A stretch of 64,000 bases of DNA from an uncultured Muribaculaceae bacterium (GCA_910588035.1 CAJUPY010000001.1:274814-338813), one strand, 5' to 3'; shown: positions 1 to 9,011, counted from the stretch's first letter. The notes: generated by a model from the sequence alone, not told the origin. Made by a program: numbers and translations.

Positions 1-58
1 TTCTATTTTTCAGAAAAGCCTCGATTTCGCGTCGTTGTGCTTTAAATTCATCTGTCAT
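1..58 (-). CDS. Start of an unidentified protein (partial)
   Basis: An ATG at 58 (minus strand) opens a frame that runs off the left edge of the window. The 19 visible residues begin MTDEFKAQRREIEAF, a charged, probably helical start with no signal peptide. It lies 83 bases after the stop of the permease gene on the same strand, so it may be the next gene of that unit. Too little is visible to name a family, and a real gene is only likely, not certain. Confidence 0.45.
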   Translation of the reverse strand, partial: MTDEFKAQRREIEAFLKNR

Positions 59-141
59 AAAATCGGATAGAAATTCGTTAATGAATCTCTAACAACATTG
101 ACTTGCAAAAATCTTGCCAAAAAGACTGAAAAAAAATGAAA

Positions 142-1224
142 TCAACCTTTTGATGCCTTAAAGTAGAGTGTGATTGCAATAATAAGATAAATGAAATTTG
201 GAATCCACATAGCTACCATTGGAGATGTGTAGCCTGAAACGGCAAAAGTCGATGTGACAGTCATGAAAAGAATGTAGCTGAAACTCAAGACAAGGCCGAT
301 TCCGATATTCACTCCCATTCCACCTTTTACTTTCTTCGATGACAGAGACATGCCTATGATCGTGAGAATGAATGCCGCCGCTGTCATTGCATATCGGCGG
401 TGGTTCTCTATTTCAAACGACTTTATATTTGCTACTCCACGTTCTTTCTGACGCGATATATATTCCTGTAATTGCGGAGTTGTCAAGGTCTCATGGTCAT
501 TCTTTGAAATAAGGAAATCGCGCGGCTCGATCGGTATGATCGTATCAAGCACCGCTCCCCGCGTGATATATTCCCGTGTGCCACGAAACTCCCTGATCAT
601 GTAGTCTCGAACCTGCCACATGTGTAAGGTGTCATATTTTATCGTCTGTGCAGTCAGTCTTGAAACGAGCTTCTTGTCTTCAAAAGATTCGAGAGAGAAT
701 CTGTAACCTGTCTTACTCGAATTTTCAAATCGGTTCATGTATGCAATCTCACCCGGAGCAACCTGCAACATGATGTTGGCACCATAGTCGACACGTTTGT
801 TTTTAACATAAGTGTTGGTGTAGTTTATTCGTTTGACATTTGCAGGCGGAATCACATATGCACTCAAGACATAGGTGGCGGCCGCGATGATGCAGGCTGA
901 GATTAGATAAGGCCGCATGAAACGCCGATAACTCACACCCGATGACAAAATCGCGATTATCTCGCTGTTATCAGCCATTTTGCTTGTGAAGAAAATCACA
1001 GCGATAAACGTGAACAACGGCGAGAACTGATTGGCGAAATATGGAAGAAAATTAAGAAAATAATCGAAAATAGTAGCACCGAGCGGTGCCTTAAGAAACG
1101 AATCAAGCTTCTCGTTCACATCAAACATAATCGTGATCGCAAGAATGAGCATAATCGCGAACAGATAAGTTCCGAGAAACTTTCTGATGATGTATATGTC
1201 AAGTATTTTAAGCGGTTTTCGCAT
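142..1224 (-). CDS. LptF/LptG-family permease (YjgP/YjgQ)
   Basis: A 360-residue inner-membrane protein of the LptF/LptG family, the transmembrane half of the ABC exporter that extracts lipopolysaccharide and passes it to the periplasmic bridge. The layout fits: one N-terminal membrane helix after the LDIYIIRKFLGTYLF start, two more helices before residue 120, a large periplasmic beta domain, and three C-terminal helices. The start is set at the ATG at 1224, 11 bases after the tgt stop, because the family usually begins a few residues before this first helix. An ATG at 1278 would add 18 polar residues and overlap tgt. Bacteroidetes carry LptF/LptG paralogues and I cannot tell which role this copy plays. 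Confidence 0.85.
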   Translation of the reverse strand: MRKPLKILDIYIIRKFLGTYLFAIMLILAITIMFDVNEKLDSFLKAPLGATIFDYFLNFLPYFANQFSPLFTFIAVIFFTSKMADNSEIIAILSSGVSYRRFMRPYLISACIIAAATYVLSAYVIPPANVKRINYTNTYVKNKRVDYGANIMLQVAPGEIAYMNRFENSSKTGYRFSLESFEDKKLVSRLTAQTIKYDTLHMWQVRDYMIREFRGTREYITRGAVLDTIIPIEPRDFLISKNDHETLTTPQLQEYISRQKERGVANIKSFEIENHRRYAMTAAAFILTIIGMSLSSKKVKGGMGVNIGIGLVLSFSYILFMTVTSTFAVSGYTSPMVAMWIPNFIYLIIAITLYFKASKG

Positions 1225-1235
1225 CGTGCCGTCTA

Positions 1236-2366
1236 TTATAATCTTGTTGTCACCCTCTTCAACATATCTTCTTTCCACGAATGGAAATCACCGGCGATGA
1301 TGTGGCGTCTGGCCTCACCGACAAGCCAAAGATAGAAGGCGAGATTGTGGATTGAGGCTATTTGCATCGCCAACAACTCCTGGCTGATAAACAGATGGCG
1401 CAGATATGCCCTTGAATAAACCCGGTCGACATAGCTCGGGCCGTCTTCTTGAATGGGGCGGAAATCATCGGCCCATTTCTTGTTGCGCATATTCATTATA
1501 CCCTCAGAAGTGAATAACATGCCGTTGCGTCCGTTTCGGGTCGGCATCACACAGTCCATCATGTCAACGCCACGGTCAATAGCCTCAAGAATGTTCGCCG
1601 GAGTTCCTACTCCCATCAGATAACGAGGCCGGTCGGCCGGCAATATGTCATTCACCACTTCGATCATCTCATACATCACTTCGGCAGGTTCACCGACTGC
1701 CAGACCGCCTATCGCATTTCCTTCAGCTCCGAGAGATGCGACCTTGCGGGCAGACTCACGACGCATGTCTGCATATGTGCAACCCTGGACAATCGGGAAA
1801 AACGCCTGGTCATAGCCGTAGAGTCCCTCTGTTTCCTTATAATGCTTCCACCCTCGGTCTAACCACCTGTGGGTCAGATCAAGCGACTTGCGTGCATATG
1901 TGCGATCAGCCGTGCCCGGTGTGCATTCATCAAGAGCCATCATGATGTCGGCGCCGATGATGCGCTGGATGTCGACTGTTCCTTCCGGGGTGAAAACATG
2001 TTTCGATCCGTCGATATGGCTACGGAAATGCGCACCATCTTCTTTAAGTTTGCGGTTAGCCGAAAGAGAAAACACCTGAAATCCTCCGCTGTCGGTCAAT
2101 ATCGGACGTTCCCAACCGTTGAATTTGTGAAGACCGCCTGCTTGAAGGAGTATTTCAGTTCCGGGTCTCAGGTAAAGATGATAAGTGTTGCCCAGAATTA
2201 TCTGGGCCTTTATGTCGTCGCGAAGTTCATGCATATGGACTCCTTTAACCGATCCCAATGTGCCAACAGGCATAAAAATCGGTGTCTCAATTGTTCCGTG
2301 GGCCGTTGTGATCAATCCGGCACGTGCACTACTCGCTTTGTCTGTTGCTTGGAGTTCAAATTTCAT
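1236..2366 (-). CDS. tgt: Queuine tRNA-ribosyltransferase
   Basis: TGT exchanges guanine 34 for a queuine precursor in GUN-anticodon tRNAs. The 376-residue TIM barrel shows the catalytic block DSGGFQVFSL, the substrate loop GGLAVGEP and the C-terminal YSRAYLRHL and IASIHNL motifs. ATG 2366 gives the usual start MKFELQ; the frame upstream to 2414 has no family match. The zinc-binding Cys-x-Cys-x2-Cys of the E. coli enzyme is missing: aligned back from YSRAYL, the three cysteines become Gly, Ser and Asp, while the zinc-ligand-type His of IHNL remains. The gene is followed after 11 bases by the permease. Its promoter lies immediately upstream, implying almost no 5' leader. Confidence 0.96.
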   Translation of the reverse strand: MKFELQATDKASSARAGLITTAHGTIETPIFMPVGTLGSVKGVHMHELRDDIKAQIILGNTYHLYLRPGTEILLQAGGLHKFNGWERPILTDSGGFQVFSLSANRKLKEDGAHFRSHIDGSKHVFTPEGTVDIQRIIGADIMMALDECTPGTADRTYARKSLDLTHRWLDRGWKHYKETEGLYGYDQAFFPIVQGCTYADMRRESARKVASLGAEGNAIGGLAVGEPAEVMYEMIEVVNDILPADRPRYLMGVGTPANILEAIDRGVDMMDCVMPTRNGRNGMLFTSEGIMNMRNKKWADDFRPIQEDGPSYVDRVYSRAYLRHLFISQELLAMQIASIHNLAFYLWLVGEARRHIIAGDFHSWKEDMLKRVTTRL

Positions 2367-2371
2367 GACCA

Positions 2372-2402
2372 CAAAATTACTCAATTTGCTCTTTTCTGCA
2401 AA
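2372..2402 (-). promoter_or_regulatory. Promoter of tgt
   Basis: On the minus strand TTTG (2402-2399), 19 bases, then TAATTTTG (2379-2372) match the Bacteroidetes -33/-7 consensus exactly. Transcription would be expected to begin around 2367, next to the tgt ATG at 2366. Promoter assignment is by motif only. Confidence 0.7.
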
Positions 2403-2451
2403 ATCTAGAGACAATTAACCGATTTATCTGAACCCATTCGTTAAACCGTGG

Positions 2452-3168
2452 CTATTTCAGATCAATGCAACGAAATGTCATGGTTCTGACGTCGACAGTC
2501 AGAATGGCATCAACGAGAGGAGTGCCGATTGACGTGATCACTTTAATCACTTCAGATGCCTGGACCGAACCGATTATACCAGGCAGAGGACCGAATACAC
2601 CAAAAGCGGAGCATGGGGTCTGATCACTGTCCGGAACCGGATCGGGAAACACTTCGCGATAGGAAATGTGTCCTGGAATCAGTGTCATAACATGTCCTAC
2701 ATACTGCGATACACCGCCAAACACAACCGTTTTTCCCAACCCGGCAGCTACGTCCGTGACCATATATTTTGTCAACTGATTGTCTGAGGCTTCGACGATG
2801 ACATCATAGTTTGACAAAATTCCGGAAGCCGTGTCTGCGTCAAGATATTCATTGTAAGCCTCGACGATTATTGAACTGTTTATCGCATGAAGTCTCGCGG
2901 CCGTCACTTCGACCTTAAACCCACCGGCGTCAGCTTCCGTAAATGAAAGCTGACGCTGAAGGTTAGAGATATCAATTCTGTCATAATCAACCACTCCGAT
3001 GCGACCGATGCCGGAGGCTGCAAGATACATTGCGACTATAGAGCCCAACGCACCCGCTCCGACAACAAGCACCGATGAGTCGCGCAGGCGTAGTTGACAG
3101 ACTTCGCCAAATCCGTCAAGCATGATGCTGCGGCTGTAGCGAGTAAGTTCCGATTCATTCAGGTCCAT
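2452..3168 (-). CDS. thiF: ThiF/MoeB-family adenylyltransferase
   Basis: An E1-like enzyme that adenylates the C-terminal glycine of ThiS so it can be loaded with sulfur for thiazole synthesis. The Rossmann motif VGAGALGS lies near residue 37, followed by the acidic DYDRIDISNLQRQ signature of ThiF/MoeB proteins. A single Cys (TPCSAFGV) sits where the family often has its sulfur-relay cysteine. The CxxC pairs that bind zinc in E. coli ThiF are absent. It is the last gene of the thiamin operon. Start choice: ATG 3168 gives MDLNESELTRYSRSIMLDGFG; a TTG at 3177 would overlap the thiH stop by four bases and is the alternative. Confidence 0.9.
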   Translation of the reverse strand: MDLNESELTRYSRSIMLDGFGEVCQLRLRDSSVLVVGAGALGSIVAMYLAASGIGRIGVVDYDRIDISNLQRQLSFTEADAGGFKVEVTAARLHAINSSIIVEAYNEYLDADTASGILSNYDVIVEASDNQLTKYMVTDVAAGLGKTVVFGGVSQYVGHVMTLIPGHISYREVFPDPVPDSDQTPCSAFGVFGPLPGIIGSVQASEVIKVITSIGTPLVDAILTVDVRTMTFRCIDLK

Positions 3169-3173
3169 GGCAT

Positions 3174-4322
3174 TCAATCAAATACTGAGTCCCAATCTTT
3201 CCACACCACGTCATAACCCATATCTCTGATATCGCGGGCTACTTCTGACGGCGTACGCGGATCTGTCACTTCAAACTGCTCCAACGCGTCGGGAGTCGAG
3301 ACATATCCTCCTGGCTCTGTCTTGCTTCCTGCACTCATGGAAGTGACTCCGAGCTTCATCATGTTATTTCTGAATCTGACGCTCTCACGTGTTGAATAGG
3401 AGATGTCGACATCGTGATCGAAAATTCTGAAAGCGAAGGTAAGCTGGGCAAGTTCCTTGTCAGACATCACGACATTGGGTTGGAAACCGCTTTCTGACGG
3501 ACACATGCGTGGAAAATTGACACTGTAACGTGTCCGCCAATATTTTTTTTGAAGATAGCGCAGATGGCGGGACATCATCGCTACATCCGTACGCCAGTCT
3601 TCCAACCCTATCAGCACTCCCATTCCGATCTTATGGACTCCGGCCTGCCCCATGCGGTCATAACCGTTCAACCGCCACTCATAGATTGACTTCATTCCTT
3701 TCGGGTGATAGTTTTTATAGGCCTTGCGGTTATAAGTTTCCTGAAAACATACAACCCCATTGAGACCTGACTTAATCAAGCGGCTGTATTGCTCAGTTGT
3801 CATCGGTTGCACCTCAATAGTCAGGTTGTTGAAATATGGACGGCATGTATTCAAAACATTCTCGAAATAATCGGTTCCGCACAGCGACGGATATTCTCCA
3901 CTTACAATCAGAAGATTATCAAACTGACCGAGTTTCTTGATTGCCTCACACTCGGCTTTGACCTGATCCATCGTGAGAATGGTGCGCGCAAAGTCATTAT
4001 TGTGATTAAAACCACAGTAGACACAGGCATTACAACACGCGTTTGACACGTACATAGGAATATACATCGACATCGTCTTACCGAAGCGTTCCTGCGTGAA
4101 CATCATGCTCAGCGATGCCATTTCCTCAAGAAAACCGGCGGCTGCCGGTGAAATCAACACCATGAAATCATCAGGAGTCAGCTGACGGCGATTTCGGCGT
4201 GCCGAAGACAGCACCCTTTCGACATCACCGGATGTCGCTGACATGATCTGATCAGTAGTGTCGTTCCACGACCAGCTGTCGATGACATCGGCAAAACCGT
4301 GTCCCCACGGCGATTCTTTCAT
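3174..4322 (-). CDS. thiH: 2-iminoacetate synthase (radical SAM)
   Basis: ThiH cleaves tyrosine with S-adenosylmethionine to give dehydroglycine for the thiazole ring, which is the anaerobic route. The radical-SAM cluster motif Cx3Cx2C is visible in NACCNACVYCGF, about residue 90. The rest matches the family, including the GVHKIGMGVLIGLEDW and PRMCPSESGF blocks. The ATG at 4322 is chosen because it overlaps the thiC stop as ATGA. This gives 382 residues, close to the family norm; an in-frame ATG at 4331 and a longer frame to 4382 run inside thiC. It works with ThiG, ThiS and ThiF, all in this operon. Confidence 0.95.
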   Translation of the reverse strand: MKESPWGHGFADVIDSWSWNDTTDQIMSATSGDVERVLSSARRNRRQLTPDDFMVLISPAAAGFLEEMASLSMMFTQERFGKTMSMYIPMYVSNACCNACVYCGFNHNNDFARTILTMDQVKAECEAIKKLGQFDNLLIVSGEYPSLCGTDYFENVLNTCRPYFNNLTIEVQPMTTEQYSRLIKSGLNGVVCFQETYNRKAYKNYHPKGMKSIYEWRLNGYDRMGQAGVHKIGMGVLIGLEDWRTDVAMMSRHLRYLQKKYWRTRYSVNFPRMCPSESGFQPNVVMSDKELAQLTFAFRIFDHDVDISYSTRESVRFRNNMMKLGVTSMSAGSKTEPGGYVSTPDALEQFEVTDPRTPSEVARDIRDMGYDVVWKDWDSVFD

Positions 4323-6034
4323 TTGTTGCATATGTCTGTGATATTTTGTGAAATTCTCATCGCACAGAAATTCGGACCACACATTGTGCAGAACCGGTCA
4401 TCGGAATCTGGTGCCGCGCGTCGCGATTCGAGATAATACCTACGCGACAGCTCCGGGTCAAGCGAAAGATTGAACTGGTCTTTCCACCTGAAATCATACC
4501 TGGCCTTGCTCAAAGCATTGTCGCGGACATCAGCCCCTGGAAATCCTTTTGCGAGATCTGCTGCATGGGCAGCTATCTTATATGTTATCACACCGTGTCT
4601 CACATCTTCAAGATCAGGTAATGACAAATGCTCTTTTGGAGTAACATAACAGATCATGGCTGTTCCCATCGACGCAATGTTCGCTGCTCCGATAGCTGAT
4701 GTGATATGGTCATATCCGGGTGCGATATCGGTTGTCAACGGTCCAAGAGTATAGAAAGGTGCATCATGGCAAACACGCTTCTGCCGTTCCATATTTTCCT
4801 TGATTTTGTGCATCGGCACATGTCCCGGCCCCTCGATCAAGACCTGCACGTCGTGAGCCCAGGCGATCTCTGTCAATCGTCCAAGCACGTCAAGTTCCAT
4901 GAACTGGCAACAGTCGTTGGCATCATGAATCGAACCGGGTCTCATGCCGTCGCCAAGAGATATGGCCACATCATATTTATTAAGAATCTCGCATATCTCG
5001 TCAAAATGGGTGAACAGAAAACTTTCTTCGCCATGAATCGCACACCATTGGATCATGATCGAACCGCCGCGTGAAACACAGCCGGTCAATCGTTCTCCTA
5101 CCAATGAAGCATGCTTCTTAAGCACACCGGCATGGATTGTGAAATAATCAACCCCCTGCTCACACTGCTCGATCAGCGTATCACGATAGATTTCCCACGT
5201 CAGGTCCGAAACTTTGCCGTTTACTTTTTCAAGAGCCTGATAGACAGGTACAGTGCCAACCGGAACTGGACAGTTACGCACAATCCATTCGCGAGTTTCG
5301 TGAATATTATCACCAGTAGACAGATCCATCAACGTATCGCCTCCCCAATAGCAGCTCCATACAGCTTTGGCAACTTCCTCCTCAATGCCTGACGAAAGAG
5401 CCGAATTACCTATATTTGTGTTCAGTTTGACCGAGAATGCCGAGCCGATGATCATAGGTTCGGCTTCCGGATGATTGATGTTGGCCGCTATCACAGCACG
5501 TCCCGACGCAACTTCTTCACGCACAAACTCGGGAGTTATATATGACTTTATACCAAGTTCCTTATTCGCAAGATTCTCCCTTATGGCCACGTATTCCATT
5601 TCGGGGGTGATGACTCCTTTACGTGCATAATGCATCTGCGTCACTCTTTTGCCGTCGGCTGCCACCCGTGGACGATATTGAACCGGAAAACGAATCGAGT
5701 CAAGAGAACGGTCAGTCATCCGTGCACGGCCATATTCACTCGTGATCGATTCAAGTATCAAAGTATCTCCGCGACGTTCCACCCAACTTTCTCTTGTGCG
5801 CGGCAGTCCACGATTTATGTCAACACTGTAGTTTGGGTCAGTATAAGGTCCGCTTGTGTCATAGACCGTGACAGGAGCATTTGGATACTCAATCCGTTTA
5901 CCGTCTTCAATCTTCACAGTCGGATATTGATTGATGCGACGCATGGCGACCCGCAAATCGGGATAAATCGTCCCTTTTACAAATATTTTCTCGGAATTAG
6001 GATAAGACGACATGTCAATATTTGATAGTTCCAT
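4319..6034 (-). CDS. thiC: Phosphomethylpyrimidine synthase
   Basis: ThiC rearranges aminoimidazole ribotide into the pyrimidine (HMP phosphate) half of thiamin by radical-SAM chemistry. The C-terminal cluster motif Cx2Cx4C is present as FCTMCGPNFC around residues 547-556. Other family blocks include SLGDGMRPGS, IEGPGHVPMH and LGPLTTDIAPGYDHI. At 571 residues it is a normal-length bacterial ThiC with the usual N-terminal extension. It follows thiG by 12 bases and overlaps thiH by four, so the pyrimidine and thiazole enzymes are translated from one message under the TPP riboswitch near 9130. Confidence 0.97.
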   Translation of the reverse strand: MELSNIDMSSYPNSEKIFVKGTIYPDLRVAMRRINQYPTVKIEDGKRIEYPNAPVTVYDTSGPYTDPNYSVDINRGLPRTRESWVERRGDTLILESITSEYGRARMTDRSLDSIRFPVQYRPRVAADGKRVTQMHYARKGVITPEMEYVAIRENLANKELGIKSYITPEFVREEVASGRAVIAANINHPEAEPMIIGSAFSVKLNTNIGNSALSSGIEEEVAKAVWSCYWGGDTLMDLSTGDNIHETREWIVRNCPVPVGTVPVYQALEKVNGKVSDLTWEIYRDTLIEQCEQGVDYFTIHAGVLKKHASLVGERLTGCVSRGGSIMIQWCAIHGEESFLFTHFDEICEILNKYDVAISLGDGMRPGSIHDANDCCQFMELDVLGRLTEIAWAHDVQVLIEGPGHVPMHKIKENMERQKRVCHDAPFYTLGPLTTDIAPGYDHITSAIGAANIASMGTAMICYVTPKEHLSLPDLEDVRHGVITYKIAAHAADLAKGFPGADVRDNALSKARYDFRWKDQFNLSLDPELSRRYYLESRRAAPDSDDRFCTMCGPNFCAMRISQNITDICNK

Positions 6035-6046
6035 GGTTGCGACTGA

Positions 6047-6823
6047 TTATTCGTTAAGAAATGATGTGAGAGGACTTGAGGCTTGTGCATGGTTTGCCAC
6101 AGCACCGGGGCCGGCCAGATAGGCATTACGACCTGCGATCACCGCCAGACGGAACGCATCGGCCATCATGACCGGATCGTCGGCAACTGCAATCGCCGTG
6201 TTTACAAGCACTGCATCGGCGCCCATCTCCATTGCCTCTGCTGCATGAGAAGGAACTCCGATACCCGCGTCGACTACGACAGGAACCTGACTCTGCTCTA
6301 TGATTATCTCCAGAAAATCACGGGTCAGCAATCCCTTGTTAGTACCTATAGGAGCACCAAGCGGCATGACAGCCGCCGCCCCGGCTTCTTCCAGACGCTT
6401 GCACAAAACAGGGTCTGCCTGTACGTATGGCAAAACTATAAATCCGTCAGCGGCGAGCTGTCTTGTGGCCTCAAGAGTTTCAACCGGATCGGGAAGAAGG
6501 TATTTCTGATCGGGGTGAATTTCAAGTTTAATAAAGTCTGTTCCGAATATCTCACGGCTCATCTGTGCCGCCAACACCGCTTCCTTAGCATTTCTGACGC
6601 CAGATGTGTTAGGCAGCAAGTTGACATTCTCACGATTTATGTGTGTCAGCATGTCGTCAGTCGCCTCGTTCATCATGTTAATCCGTTTCATGGCGACAGT
6701 TATCATCTGAGACTGAGATGCCAAGACTGATTGCAGCATTTTTTCGGGAGAAGAATATTTTCCTGTTCCGACAAATAATCTCGACGAGAACTCATGTCCG
6801 CCGATGTTTAAAATATCATTCAT
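6047..6823 (-). CDS. thiG: Thiazole synthase
   Basis: ThiG condenses deoxyxylulose phosphate, dehydroglycine and ThiS-thiocarboxylate into thiazole phosphate. The 258-residue TIM barrel shows the Schiff-base lysine region FIKLEIHPD near residue 98, then VLPYVQADPVLCKRLEEAG, MPLGAPIGTNKG and the phosphate loop VVDAGIGVPSHAAEAMEMG. The ATG at 6823 overlaps the stop of the upstream ThiE fusion as ATGA, which indicates translational coupling. The end of the protein (QASSPLTSFL) is typical of the family. Confidence 0.97.
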   Translation of the reverse strand: MNDILNIGGHEFSSRLFVGTGKYSSPEKMLQSVLASQSQMITVAMKRINMMNEATDDMLTHINRENVNLLPNTSGVRNAKEAVLAAQMSREIFGTDFIKLEIHPDQKYLLPDPVETLEATRQLAADGFIVLPYVQADPVLCKRLEEAGAAAVMPLGAPIGTNKGLLTRDFLEIIIEQSQVPVVVDAGIGVPSHAAEAMEMGADAVLVNTAIAVADDPVMMADAFRLAVIAGRNAYLAGPGAVANHAQASSPLTSFLNE

Positions 6824-8010
6824 ACAATATAATGTTTTTGAATTTCTTTCATCAATTCTTCCGTAGCCGATTCAGGATCTTTTGCACGGCTGATTGAACC
6901 GCTCACTGCAAATCCGGGAACTCCGATCTCAGCCAAATCAGATATGTCGCGAACCGTTATTCCCCCGATTGCGACAAATGGTTTAACGCAATTTCTATCG
7001 ACCATTTTGTTCATTATCGCCCGGTAGCCTTCAAGGCCAAGTGGTCGGGCAAGGTTCTTTTTTGTTGTAGTGAACCGATATGGCCCTATTCCGTAATAAT
7101 CGGCAAACAGAATTCTGTCATTGTCGAGATGAGACAGATCGTTGATTGTCAGTCCGATGATCATATCGCCACCAAGCAACCGCCTGGCTTCACATGGATT
7201 CATATCGTTTTGACCGAGATGAACACCGTCAACAATATTCTTCAGCCGTTCAGCAAGTTCCACACGGTCATCTATGAGCAACGTGGCTCCCCGATGACGA
7301 CATTCAGGTGAGATCAATTTGACAAAATCTTCAATTTCAGAGTCAGGAGCATCTTTCATTCTTACCTGAATCCAACGGCAACCTCCGGCAAGAGCGGCAA
7401 GCACCGATTCATATGGATTTTGTCCGTCGGTTATATACTGCAGTCTCATGTTTCTCAATCTGAGCCACTCAACTGTTTTTTCTAATCCATCATCTCTACT
7501 CCATACATCCCCGAGCAACGCTGCTCCTGAGAAACCTTTAGATTTCAGATAGTCCATTTTGTCGAGCGTCACACCTCCAAGCCCTACAACAGGAACATTG
7601 CTGACCGATGAAACCGAGTCGAGGTTGACTGATGCCTTATAACCCGGTTTAGATATTGAATCGAAAACCGGCGAAAGAGTTACATAATCAAATCCTGACA
7701 GTTCTTCAACGTCGTCAATCGAGTGGCAACTGCGCGACAAACTGGCGCACTCGGCCGACCTCACTCGCGAATTCAAATGAAATCCGACATCATAATTGTC
7801 AAGAAGAGCGGGAAAATCATGTAATTTTATACGGCAATGATAATTGCGGTCAATCGACTCAAGGAGAGTTCTGACATAATGTTCAGATGATTTCGGTTTT
7901 CGAATATGGACATAATCGGCTCCAGCCCTTAGCAACGCAGTTATCGCTTCTGACTCATCGGGGATTTCTTCTTCAGGTGTGAAGACCAAATTTAAAAACT
8001 TACCCACCAT
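6820..8010 (-). CDS. thiE: TenI/ThiE-like domain fused to thiamin phosphate synthase
   Basis: A 396-residue protein made of two TIM barrels of the ThiE/TenI family. Residues 1-188 are the divergent half (YVHIRKP, GFHLNSR, YVTLSPVFDSISKPGY, VVGLGGV) and lack the HLGQ-D substrate motif. Residues 189-396 are a complete thiamin phosphate synthase with WIQVRMKD, LLIDDRVELA, GVHLGQNDM, YYGIGPYRFTTTK and FVAIGGI. The C-terminal half should join the pyrimidine and thiazole phosphates; the N-terminal half may be a TenI-like thiazole tautomerase or a structural relic. The gene overlaps thiS by 11 bases and thiG by 4. I see no stop or frameshift between the halves. Standard ThiE is about 210 residues, so this is about double length. 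Confidence 0.9.
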   Translation of the reverse strand: MVGKFLNLVFTPEEEIPDESEAITALLRAGADYVHIRKPKSSEHYVRTLLESIDRNYHCRIKLHDFPALLDNYDVGFHLNSRVRSAECASLSRSCHSIDDVEELSGFDYVTLSPVFDSISKPGYKASVNLDSVSSVSNVPVVGLGGVTLDKMDYLKSKGFSGAALLGDVWSRDDGLEKTVEWLRLRNMRLQYITDGQNPYESVLAALAGGCRWIQVRMKDAPDSEIEDFVKLISPECRHRGATLLIDDRVELAERLKNIVDGVHLGQNDMNPCEARRLLGGDMIIGLTINDLSHLDNDRILFADYYGIGPYRFTTTKKNLARPLGLEGYRAIMNKMVDRNCVKPFVAIGGITVRDISDLAEIGVPGFAVSGSISRAKDPESATEELMKEIQKHYIV

Positions 8011-8200
8011 AAGCCGCTTTTATGATCACCACATCATCACCCTCATTAAGGCAACGGGCGTTCCATTCTGTTTTTTTTACAATTTTTCCATTGATTGCCA
8101 CGGCAATTCCCCGACTGTCGCGATAAATCGATCCGATCACCGTGGCTACAGTCTCGTTATCAGTTATCTGCTGACGTTTGTCATTGATTGTTACTTCCAT
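8000..8200 (-). CDS. thiS: Sulfur carrier protein ThiS
   Basis: A 66-residue ubiquitin-fold carrier that ends in the required Gly-Gly (KAAYGG). The terminal glycine is adenylated by ThiF, thiocarboxylated and used by ThiG as sulfur donor. The beta-grasp pattern is recognisable: METINDK-type first strand (here MEVTINDKRQ), a central VAINGKIVKKTEW strand and the closing EGDDVVIIKA strand. The ATG at 8200 overlaps the end of thiD by 20 bases, and its stop lies inside the start of the ThiE fusion, so thiD, thiS and thiE are tightly packed. Confidence 0.95.
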   Translation of the reverse strand: MEVTINDKRQQITDNETVATVIGSIYRDSRGIAVAINGKIVKKTEWNARCLNEGDDVVIIKAAYGG

Positions 8201-9011
8201 TTATTTGCTTGAATATGTGATTTAACGGTCCCTGTCCATGACCAAACTTATAATCTTTACCGCACAAGATCGCACGACTGACCCACTCTATCGCCTTACC
8301 GACAGCATCGTTCAATTCTGATCCTGATGCAAGAAATGAAGCTATTGCCGATGAAAGTGTACAGCCCGTTCCGTGTGTATTTTCTGAATCAACGAAATTA
8401 TGTGAAAACGTCTGCATCGAGTCTGAATCTCTGACATAGAGAATGTCATTCACTATGTCATTGACCGGATTATGCCCACCTTTCAACAAAACCGCACCAC
8501 ATTCTGTCAAAATTGAAATTTTACGCGCGGCCTCATATAAGTCAGACGGTTCTGAGATTCTCACATCGGCCAAGGAAACTGCCTCCGGTATGTTTGGAGT
8601 GACGATGGCAGACAATGGAAAAATCAATTCCATTAATGCTTCCTTGACACCTTTTCCAGCCAACCGATAGCCGGAAGTCGCAACCATGACCGGATCAGTG
8701 ACAACATTTTTCACCTGAGCCTCTCTTAAAAAACGGGCAACGATCTCCACTGAAGCGACATCTGGCAACATTCCGATTTTGACTGCATCGACATCGGCAT
8801 CTGCCTTTATTGCATCAAGTTGTGCTTTCAATAGTTTTGGAGAGATTACCTCAAAAGAAGACACTCCACAAGTGTTTTGAGCTGTCACGGCCGTAATTGC
8901 CGTCATGGCATAGATGCCTAAGGCGCAACATGTCTTTATGTCGGCCTGGATACCTGCTCCTCCGATCGGATCAGAGCCGGCGATTGATAAAACGGTGATG
9001 TAAGTTTTCAT
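8181..9011 (-). CDS. thiD: HMP/HMP-phosphate kinase
   Basis: ThiD phosphorylates hydroxymethylpyrimidine and its monophosphate to the pyrophosphate used by ThiE. The 276-residue ribokinase-fold protein opens with SIAGSDPIGGAGIQADIKT. It shows VKIGMLPD, VTDPVMVATSG, TPNIPEA, the VLLKGGH strand, and the anion-hole/catalytic block GTGCTLSSAIAS with the proton-abstracting Cys. ATG 9011 is the first gene start after the TPP riboswitch, about 80 bases from the aptamer. A thiM kinase is not visible, so exogenous thiazole salvage is not shown here. Confidence 0.95.
   Translation of the reverse strand: MKTYITVLSIAGSDPIGGAGIQADIKTCCALGIYAMTAITAVTAQNTCGVSSFEVISPKLLKAQLDAIKADADVDAVKIGMLPDVASVEIVARFLREAQVKNVVTDPVMVATSGYRLAGKGVKEALMELIFPLSAIVTPNIPEAVSLADVRISEPSDLYEAARKISILTECGAVLLKGGHNPVNDIVNDILYVRDSDSMQTFSHNFVDSENTHGTGCTLSSAIASFLASGSELNDAVGKAIEWVSRAILCGKDYKFGHGQGPLNHIFKQINGSNNQ

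Noticed and set aside
6083..6730. Antisense frame of 215 codons opposite thiG
   Set aside because: His/Cys/Arg-rich shadow with no domain; thiG is certain on the other strand.
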